From Bacteroidales bacterium (GTDB taxonomy: Bacteria > Bacteroidota > Bacteroidia > Bacteroidales > VadinHA17): a stretch of DNA of 5,418 bases. Each line of letters starts with the position of its first letter. Position 1 is the stretch's first letter. A program made the position numbers and the translations under genes. The notes under the pieces were generated by a model. It searched no databases and had not been told where the DNA came from. It was given only the letters and a program-made list of their open reading frames with translations. Shown one piece after another: positions 1 to 5,418 of this stretch. Where the stretch lies: contig PMNJ01000190.1 of the NCBI GenBank assembly GCA_003162595.1, forward strand, positions 25,106 through 30,523. Reading direction: 5' to 3'.

Positions 1-3
1 TCT

Positions 4-36
4 GGCCGTTCGGGTGATCTCTAACGGCCTTTTTTT
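4..36 (+). terminator. Rho-independent terminator of an upstream + strand gene
   Basis: A perfect 7-bp inverted repeat, GGCCGTT at 4-10 and AACGGCC at 23-29, encloses a 12-nt loop and is followed directly by seven T residues (30-36). This is the standard intrinsic terminator layout on the + strand. The minus strand has no T-run after the hairpin, so it is one-directional. The gene it ends lies left of the window. All that remains between it and the next start codon is 11 nt. Confidence 0.85.
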
Positions 37-47
37 AATAAACTCTC

Positions 48-623
48 ATGACAATCTGTGTGTTTGCCTCATCGAGCAGCCGAATTGACAACGAATATGC
101 AACTGCAGCCACAAGTCTTGGAAAATCTCTGGCACATGCTAACATGGATGTTGTGTACGGCGGTGGTGGCATTGGACTGATGGGTAAGCTCGCTGATGCA
201 GTCCTTGAAAGCGGAGGAAGAATAACCGGAGTAATTCCGTCGTTTATGAAAGATGAGGGATGGGATCATTCTGCCGTAAGCAAGATGATCATCACATCCG
301 ATATGGGAGAAAGGAAAAAGCAAATGTTTGCGATGGCAGATGCCATAGTTGCATTACCCGGAGGAGTTGGTACGCTTGAAGAATTGACTGAAGCGCTGAC
401 ACTAAAGCAGCTTGGTCTGTACAAAGGGTCGATAATAATCCTGAACACCCTTAATTTTTATAAATCATTTATTGATTTCCTCGAACATATGATTTCAGGT
501 CATTTTCTAAGATACGAACATAAAGGTATGTGGGAAATAGCCAATACAACAGAGGAAGTTATGGCTCTTCTTTTGAAAAAAGACGGTTGGCATCAGGATC
601 CAAGCAGTATTGCAAAAATCTAA
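48..623 (+). CDS. LOG family (TIGR00730) nucleoside 5'-monophosphate phosphoribohydrolase-like protein
   Basis: The 191-aa product has the single-domain Rossmann-like fold of the LOG ('lonely guy') family, once misannotated as lysine decarboxylase. Characterised members cleave the N-glycosidic bond of cytokinin riboside or purine nucleoside monophosphates, releasing base and ribose 5-phosphate in the cytoplasm. Visible motifs are the N-terminal ICVFASSS strand-loop (3-10), YGGGGIGLMG (37-46), the ERKKQM segment with the expected active-site Arg89, and PGGVGTLEE (104-112) with the expected catalytic Glu112. The length is usual for the family. The ATG at 48 is the only sensible start: it gives the canonical N-terminus, and in-frame TAA codons at 36-38 and 39-41 exclude an upstream one. 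No Shine-Dalgarno sequence precedes it, as is common in Bacteroidota. The stop codon overlaps that of the convergent sensor gene. The family is clear; the true substrate is not, and bacterial LOGs may serve purine nucleotide turnover rather than cytokinin production. Confidence 0.93.
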   Translation: MTICVFASSSSRIDNEYATAATSLGKSLAHANMDVVYGGGGIGLMGKLADAVLESGGRITGVIPSFMKDEGWDHSAVSKMIITSDMGERKKQMFAMADAIVALPGGVGTLEELTEALTLKQLGLYKGSIIILNTLNFYKSFIDFLEHMISGHFLRYEHKGMWEIANTTEEVMALLLKKDGWHQDPSSIAKI

Positions 624-639
624 TTTTCAGGGATTTTTG
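613..639. repeat. Inverted repeat over the convergent stop codons, possible weak bidirectional terminator
   Basis: CAAAAATC (613-620) and GATTTTTG (632-639) form a perfect 8-bp inverted repeat with an 11-nt spacer. The spacer begins exactly at the LOG stop codon (621-623), and the sensor stop codon (620-622, TAG on the minus strand) straddles the arm and spacer. Because the arms are A/T-rich, each strand ends in a U-rich 3' arm. It could therefore act as a weak terminator both ways, in a junction with no other terminator. It lacks a GC-rich stem and a separate T-run, and both arms are coding, so chance is a fair alternative. Confidence 0.35.
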
Positions 640-3600
640 TTCCAATAAACAATATATCATCTACCTGTTCAAGGTCACCTTTCCATGTCAGTATTTCTTT
701 CTCAAGCCTGTCTTTCTGCTCATTAACCGGAAGATCACATATTACAGAAAGCAGTTTTTTAACATTTGCCGATTTATATTTTTTAACCTCTGCCGATCCA
801 AACTGATCAGCATAGCCATCTGAACACATATATACCATGTCTCCCGGCTGGATATCAACGAGTTGATTAGTAAAGTTCTTCTTTTCATCCAGTGCAGTCA
901 TTCCGATCGAAAACCTGTCTCCTCTGTAAACAAATACTTCACCTTTTCTTACCAGGTACATAGGATTAAAGGCTCCTGTGAATTCGAGAGTAAAGTTCTT
1001 CTTATTAAAAGCTATAAGCGCTAGATCCATACCGTCGTTTATTGCTTTTTCATGCCGTTGCAAAAGTGCCTTCATTACCTCATTATTGAGCTGGTCAACA
1101 ATTGCGGAAGGACGTGTTAAACCATATTCCCTTACAACTTTATTAAGAGAATTATGACCGATAATTGACATAAAGGCTCCGGGAACACCATGACCTGTAC
1201 AGTCAACTACAGCAATGAACTGCCAGTCTCCGTTATCATACATCCAGTAAAAATCGCCACTTACAATATCTTTAGGCATGAACAGAACAAAAGTCTCTGC
1301 AAACGTGTCTACCTTCGGAAGCATTGCTCTTTGTATGCGCTCGGCATATCTTATACTGGCAGTTATATCCCTGTTTTTTTCTTCGATTTCCATGCTTTTC
1401 TGAACTACCTCAGCTGTTCTCTCTTTAACCTTTTCCTCGAGAATTAACTTTTCCTTTACCAGGTTTTGTTCCCTGATACGAATATATATAACCACAATAA
1501 CAACAATCAGTACAACAGAGATAAGAATAAACCACCAGGTAAGATAAAAAGGTGGCATAATTACGAAATGAAAAGAAACAGGTTTACTGTTCCATATCCC
1601 CTGGCTGTTGCTGGCTATTACATTGAATATATATTTCCCCGGAGGAAGAGCAGAATAAATTACCCTTGTCTGGTCAGTTACCGGCCGCCAGTCTTTGTCT
1701 GCCCCAATAAGTTTCACTTTATATTTTACCACATCCGGGTTTGTGAGGCAGATACTATAGTAGTCGAATAATACAGATTTCTCATTGTAATTTAACTTCA
1801 GGTCGGATGTCATTTCCCTTGATTTATAATTCACCCGCATACTCATAATATGTGTCAGCGGTTCGAGACTCCGGGCAGTTGCTTCTGAGGGATAAAAATG
1901 CGTTGCTCCATTCGCTGTGCCAAACCAAAGGTCTCCTGAGGGGCTTTTAAATACTGCATTAGGTTTTGCCTCAATTCCCGTAAAGCCGTTTCTTTCAGTA
2001 TAAGAAAAGATCCTCTTGCTTTCAGGAAAATATCTGTTCAGCCCGTTGTTGGTGCCTATATAAATACTACCGTCTTCTCCAGTAGTAAGAAGGTTTATAT
2101 TATTTGAAAGAAGTCCGTCATCCTGGGTTACCGTTGAAATTATTGATCCATTTTTAAATGCTATTAATCCCTGGCCCGTCCCGATCCATAATACACCTTT
2201 CTTATCCATTACAATTGCCTTTGGAATTATTCCCGGAAGAGCAGAAACAGGCTTAAAATCTTTTTTCACTGCATCGTATTTGATAAGACCCGGCTTTTCG
2301 CCCCTGGGTTCAGTTCCGATCCACATATTCCCATCCGGATCGCAATAAAGGGCTGTAATTCCGAATATTGTCAGGCTATCCACGAGAGTGTACCTCTGGA
2401 AATTTTGTTCATTAATTGTACCTACAGCCACTCCTTCTACCGTACCGATCCATAGATTATTTTGTTTATCTATTTCCAGTGCAGTTACCTGTTCGTCGTG
2501 GTGAAGAATTGAGTTGATATATGGTTGTGCTTCAAACCTGGAAGTCTTCATGTTGTAAAGGATAACCCCTCCTTCATTTGTCCCTATCCATAAATTTCCA
2601 TCCCTGTCTTCTCTGAAAAACCTTACATCTTCGGGAATTGAATTAACAGCCTGATTATAAATTACAGTTTTTTTGACTGATCCGGGATAATAATGTGAAA
2701 TCCCTGCATTTGTTCCAAACCACATTGATCCGGTTTTATCCCTAAATATTGCATTAACATTAGGATCGGGTAATATTGCTTTTTCATTGATTGTTTCAAA
2801 TGCATCGCCTTTAAATATAGTAAGCCCGTTACTCTGATCAGAAATTAAAATATTGCCCTCAACATCTTCTATAATTTTATATATTTTCAAGGCTTTAAGC
2901 CCATTTTCTGTGTTAAACTTCCGGAAATTTTCTCTGTCAAAAACAGCTATTCCGCCGCCCCAGGTTCCGATCCAGATACGGCCCTGGCTATCTTCAGTTA
3001 TACAGCTAACTGCATTACTTGCCACACCCATCCTGATTAAATCATAATAAACCATCCGGCTTTCAGATGTAATATATTTGTAAATTCCCCCATTATATGT
3101 GCCGAACCATTTGTTTCCTGCTTTATCTTCAAGTAAAGATGTGGTAATAAAATAAGTAGTCATATGAGGCATGCGATAACCTTCAAACTTTTTCGCCTCT
3201 TCATTGTAGCGTTTCAGACCTACATCAGTTACGCATATAAATGAGCCTCCTCTGATCAAAGTCGAACCATACACCTGATCACTAAGTCCTTCCTTCCCTC
3301 TGAATTGTTTTGCTTTAATATGTTTAAGATCACTTACTGGAAATTCGGCACGGATGGCTCCATCATTTGTTGAAGTAAACCATATCTGATTTTTAATCTG
3401 TGAAATGCTTGTAATATCTCCTGTGACTTTCAATGAGTCGAAAGCCACTTTCTCAAATCTATGACCGTTGTAGCGTGAGATCCCTCCATTAAGATGCCCA
3501 AACCAGATATAACCTAATGAATCCTCTATAATGCATTTAACTCCACCATTTGAAAGGCTGTCGTGTGATGTGAAGTTTTCAAACCTTTTCCCATCGAAGC

Positions 3601-3808
3601 GTGATAATCCATTTGCTGTTCCAAGCCAGATATAATCTTTTGAATCCTGAAGAAGGGTGTAAACTTTCTGTTCACTGAGACCCTGCTTGATACCATAATT
3701 ATCAAAAAAATATTTCTGAGCCCCTGCCGGTAAAAATACGAAAGATAATAAAACCACAAGCCAGACAAAAAATTTTGCCTGGCTATTAATGAGGTTTAAG
3801 GGTGACAT
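620..3808 (-). CDS. Two-component-regulator-type propeller sensor with SpoIIE/PP2C-like Ser/Thr phosphatase output
   Basis: The 1062-aa product is a predicted inner-membrane sensor phosphatase. Residues 1-30 form a signal peptide (Lys12, hydrophobic FFVWLVVLL core, AGA before Gln31; no lipobox Cys). Residues 40-645 carry 14 Reg_prop blades, with WIGT/WFGT-type motifs at 61, 102, 143, ~191, 234, 279, 321, 363, 407, 453, 496, 541, 583 and 628. The 41-48 residue spacing suggests two seven-bladed propellers. An Ig-like Y_Y_Y domain (about 655-750) precedes one membrane helix (about 757-777) and a charged coiled-coil linker (779-830). The C-terminal SpoIIE/PP2C domain (about 835-1058) keeps the metal-binding acidic motifs: SGDF (Asp852), VVDCTGHG (Asp869), GMD (Asp928), SDG (Asp997) and DD (1050-1051). 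This matches the sensor half of Bacteroidota hybrid two-component proteins, but with a phosphatase instead of a histidine kinase, receiver and DNA-binding domain. By family analogy it would dephosphorylate a Ser/Thr-phosphorylated partner such as a STAS protein; none is seen here. The start is supported by a Shine-Dalgarno sequence and the signal peptide. The ligand is unknown. Confidence 0.93.
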   Translation of the reverse strand: MSPLNLINSQAKFFVWLVVLLSFVFLPAGAQKYFFDNYGIKQGLSEQKVYTLLQDSKDYIWLGTANGLSRFDGKRFENFTSHDSLSNGGVKCIIEDSLGYIWFGHLNGGISRYNGHRFEKVAFDSLKVTGDITSISQIKNQIWFTSTNDGAIRAEFPVSDLKHIKAKQFRGKEGLSDQVYGSTLIRGGSFICVTDVGLKRYNEEAKKFEGYRMPHMTTYFITTSLLEDKAGNKWFGTYNGGIYKYITSESRMVYYDLIRMGVASNAVSCITEDSQGRIWIGTWGGGIAVFDRENFRKFNTENGLKALKIYKIIEDVEGNILISDQSNGLTIFKGDAFETINEKAILPDPNVNAIFRDKTGSMWFGTNAGISHYYPGSVKKTVIYNQAVNSIPEDVRFFREDRDGNLWIGTNEGGVILYNMKTSRFEAQPYINSILHHDEQVTALEIDKQNNLWIGTVEGVAVGTINEQNFQRYTLVDSLTIFGITALYCDPDGNMWIGTEPRGEKPGLIKYDAVKKDFKPVSALPGIIPKAIVMDKKGVLWIGTGQGLIAFKNGSIISTVTQDDGLLSNNINLLTTGEDGSIYIGTNNGLNRYFPESKRIFSYTERNGFTGIEAKPNAVFKSPSGDLWFGTANGATHFYPSEATARSLEPLTHIMSMRVNYKSREMTSDLKLNYNEKSVLFDYYSICLTNPDVVKYKVKLIGADKDWRPVTDQTRVIYSALPPGKYIFNVIASNSQGIWNSKPVSFHFVIMPPFYLTWWFILISVVLIVVIVVIYIRIREQNLVKEKLILEEKVKERTAEVVQKSMEIEEKNRDITASIRYAERIQRAMLPKVDTFAETFVLFMPKDIVSGDFYWMYDNGDWQFIAVVDCTGHGVPGAFMSIIGHNSLNKVVREYGLTRPSAIVDQLNNEVMKALLQRHEKAINDGMDLALIAFNKKNFTLEFTGAFNPMYLVRKGEVFVYRGDRFSIGMTALDEKKNFTNQLVDIQPGDMVYMCSDGYADQFGSAEVKKYKSANVKKLLSVICDLPVNEQKDRLEKEILTWKGDLEQVDDILFIGTKIPEN

Positions 3809-3814
3809 ATAAGA

Positions 3815-3818
3815 TCCT
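3815..3818 (-). promoter_or_regulatory. Shine-Dalgarno AGGA overlapping the upstream stop codon
   Basis: On the minus strand, AGGA lies 6 nt before the ATG at 3808-3806 and shares its first two bases with the TAG stop codon (3819-3817) of the caspase-like gene. The spacing is good for ribosome binding and fixes the start of the sensor-phosphatase. The overlap suggests translational coupling of the two genes. I saw no Bacteroidota-type promoter element (TAnnTTTG) just upstream of this start. Confidence 0.6.
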
Positions 3819-5418
3819 ATTTTGTGATAAAGAAGAATGTCCCGTTAAAGTCGTCCAAACCCTGTATTTTACCAAACTTAGGTTTCTGCCCATTATCGGT
3901 TATAACAGCTGCAGTTACTGATTTAACAATACTTTCAATAGGAATACAGGCATTCTTATTGTTCATAAGAGTATTGGCGAATGTTGCAGTGAATTTTGAA
4001 TTATCAACAGCCAGCTCATATCCTGCAGAAGAAAATACCTGTGCCGATTTGGAGCCTGCAACTTGTGTATTATCACAAGTCGGAGCATCGAGTGCAGACC
4101 GCATGGCAGTATAAAATCCTGGTCCTGATTCACATGCGTCAGAAACAACCAGCGTATGAACCACAACATCGCTATAGCCCTGTAATCCGGCTTTTAAAGA
4201 GTTGATATTGAAGTAGGTAAACTCATCATCGCGTTTTGCATCAACGGGGATCCAATAACCGACATCATTAATGAATTTACCATGACCTGCATACCATACC
4301 AATAACGACTTAACCTGATTTTTCTTAATCTGGTCGCGGAGCTCAATATTAAAGAATCTCTCCATCTCCGCTTTGGTCATGTCCTTTTTGTGAATAATAT
4401 TATTTATCTGATAATTGGCAAGCGCTCTCTGAATTGTACTTACATCTTTTATAGGACCATCAAGACTTGCAAAAGTTTCATAACTGGAGTTTTCTATAAA
4501 TACTACCCAGGTTCTGCCCATTGGATTATTTGAGGCCGTTCCTGAAATAGCTTCTCTGTTAAGTTTGAATTCTGTTTCTTGTCTGTTCCCATAAATATCT
4601 TCAGCAACCACGGTAAATTTATTTAGATCTGCGACGTTTAATGTCGCTGTAAATGAAGGATTTAATTCATTAGGGTTATAACTTGCCGTAAAATTTCCTA
4701 CAGTGATTGATTTAATACGGCTTTCATCTGAAATTTTACCCTGAATTGCAATATTAGGAGTTGGAGTATCCAGAAGAACCTGTCCTTCATCATTCGTATA
4801 TGGTGCAACTATCATAATTTTTGGAGGGTTGGTTTCGGTGCGTTTAAGAGCATAATTCAGTACCCTTTTATTATCATAATCGTCGACTGCAGAAAAAGTA
4901 ATTTTATCAATGCCGGTAACATTGATATTTGCAAGAAAATCATTTTCCCCGTTTTTTTCGACAAGGATAACACTATCATTATTAATCTTAAATGATTTAA
5001 TCCTGCTCTTATCTTTAAGCGATCCGGAGATAAGAAGTGTAGTTTTATCTCCTTTGATTTCAACGGTATCTTTTACCGGAATGGGGCTTATAACTGCTAT
5101 TTCCGGAGGATCTGTCTCTCTGTTTAGTTCATAAAGTCTCTTCTGGGAAACTTCCAGCATCTCCCGGGCTTTCTGATCATATTTGGAAAGGACTGTAATC
5201 TTATTATAATCGGCCTTAGCCTTATCCCAATCGCTAATTTCCTCGTACGATTTGGCCCTGGCATAATATGCATCAGGAGATTCCGTTTTAAGCGCTGCTT
5301 CAAGCGAAATACATTTAGAAAAATCATTTATAGCGTTTGTATGCTGGTTAAATTCCTGGTAGCACTTGCCTCGTTCAAAATAAAACATCGGGTTTGACGG
5401 ATCGATGAGGATTGTTTT
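3817..5418 (-). CDS. TPR, Ig-like and caspase-like (peptidase C14) protein, N-terminus cut by window edge
   Basis: The C-terminal 533 residues of a longer protein are visible. The frame stays open to the edge, and the ten codons before the Met codon at 5388 (KTILIDPSNP) complete a TPR helix, so that Met is internal. Numbering from it, there are TPR-like helices at about 1-34 and 38-72, then two Ig-like domains of about 92 residues each (94-185, 187-278). Each Ig-like domain starts with a Pro-Pro turn and ends with an acidic aromatic turn (VDDYDN, AEDIYGN). A caspase/metacaspase-like domain follows (about 290-520). It shows a GRTWVVFIEN first strand, YAGHG with catalytic His369, and DACESG with catalytic Cys419. 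Asp417, two residues before the Cys, matches the metacaspase S1-pocket Asp and hints at cleavage after Arg or Lys. The residue after Cys is Glu rather than the usual His. The Ig-like domains and exported neighbour suggest a periplasmic or surface location, but any signal peptide is off-window. It is the upstream partner of the sensor-phosphatase, 8 nt away. Confidence 0.9.
   Translation of the reverse strand, partial: KTILIDPSNPMFYFERGKCYQEFNQHTNAINDFSKCISLEAALKTESPDAYYARAKSYEEISDWDKAKADYNKITVLSKYDQKAREMLEVSQKRLYELNRETDPPEIAVISPIPVKDTVEIKGDKTTLLISGSLKDKSRIKSFKINNDSVILVEKNGENDFLANINVTGIDKITFSAVDDYDNKRVLNYALKRTETNPPKIMIVAPYTNDEGQVLLDTPTPNIAIQGKISDESRIKSITVGNFTASYNPNELNPSFTATLNVADLNKFTVVAEDIYGNRQETEFKLNREAISGTASNNPMGRTWVVFIENSSYETFASLDGPIKDVSTIQRALANYQINNIIHKKDMTKAEMERFFNIELRDQIKKNQVKSLLVWYAGHGKFINDVGYWIPVDAKRDDEFTYFNINSLKAGLQGYSDVVVHTLVVSDACESGPGFYTAMRSALDAPTCDNTQVAGSKSAQVFSSAGYELAVDNSKFTATFANTLMNNKNACIPIESIVKSVTAAVITDNGQKPKFGKIQGLDDFNGTFFFITK

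Noticed and set aside
2..47. Remnant of an upstream + strand coding sequence
   Set aside because: The only open frame runs through the terminator hairpin and T-run. The other two frames stop at 15-17 and 22-24, but too little sequence is present to assign a gene end.
566..583. A/T-rich imperfect inverted repeat (TCTTCTTTT / AAAAAAGA) as a terminator of the minus-strand operon
   Set aside because: Mismatched and almost without a loop, and it lies within LOG codons for a Leu/Lys-rich segment. The repeat at 613-639 is a better candidate.
530..823. Open frame on the + strand across the convergent junction
   Set aside because: It overlaps the LOG 3' end out of frame and then the phosphatase coding strand in antisense. 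The translation is Phe/Lys/Ile-rich with no family resemblance.
1466..1771. Open frame on the + strand inside the sensor gene (similar antisense frames at 1190-1447, 2853-3047, 3824-4114 and 4910-5134)
   Set aside because: Low-complexity translations with no recognisable domain, lying antisense to well-supported coding sequence. No start signals were seen.
1890..3640. Recurrent short DNA motif resembling GTTCCGATCCA about every 130 bp
   Set aside because: Read on the minus strand it encodes the WIGT blade motif of the propeller. The period matches blade length, so it is protein repeat structure, not a DNA-level repeat or array.
5386..5388. ATG as start of the caspase-like protein
   Set aside because: The frame is open to the window edge, and the preceding residues (DPSNP) fit the TPR helix that continues past this Met. 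There is no Shine-Dalgarno sequence and no signal peptide after it.

Overview
The window looks like a gene-dense stretch from a Bacteroidota genome. The base composition is moderately AT-rich. The first gene has no Shine-Dalgarno sequence. The central gene has the two-propeller plus Y_Y_Y sensor that is a hallmark of Bacteroidota hybrid two-component-like proteins. The genus cannot be told from the sequence.

Layout: (1) Positions 4-36 hold a rho-independent terminator on the + strand, belonging to a gene outside the window. (2) Positions 48-623 (+) encode a 191-aa LOG-family (TIGR00730) nucleoside-monophosphate phosphoribohydrolase-like protein, starting 11 nt after the terminator T-run. (3) Positions 620-3808 (-) encode a 1062-aa exported, single-pass membrane sensor. 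It has 14 propeller blades, a Y_Y_Y domain, one membrane helix, a coiled coil and a cytoplasmic SpoIIE/PP2C-type Ser/Thr phosphatase. Its stop codon overlaps the LOG stop codon by 4 nt in a convergent arrangement, inside a perfect 8-bp inverted repeat. (4) Positions 3817-5418 (-) encode the C-terminal 533 residues of a larger protein with TPR repeats, two Ig-like domains and a caspase/metacaspase-like (peptidase C14) domain with an intact His/Cys pair. Its N-terminus lies beyond the right edge.

The caspase-like gene and the sensor-phosphatase gene are 8 nt apart on the same strand, with a Shine-Dalgarno sequence overlapping the upstream stop codon. They almost certainly form one operon, transcribed right to left from a promoter outside the window. 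This pair is the most interesting item: a predicted protease carrying protein-interaction and Ig-like modules, coupled to a transmembrane phosphatase that probably reads an extracytoplasmic cue. That they act in one pathway is inference from gene order. No anti-sigma factor, STAS protein or other phosphatase substrate is visible here. No RNA gene, mobile element or CRISPR array was seen, and no gene-free stretch exceeds 50 nt.
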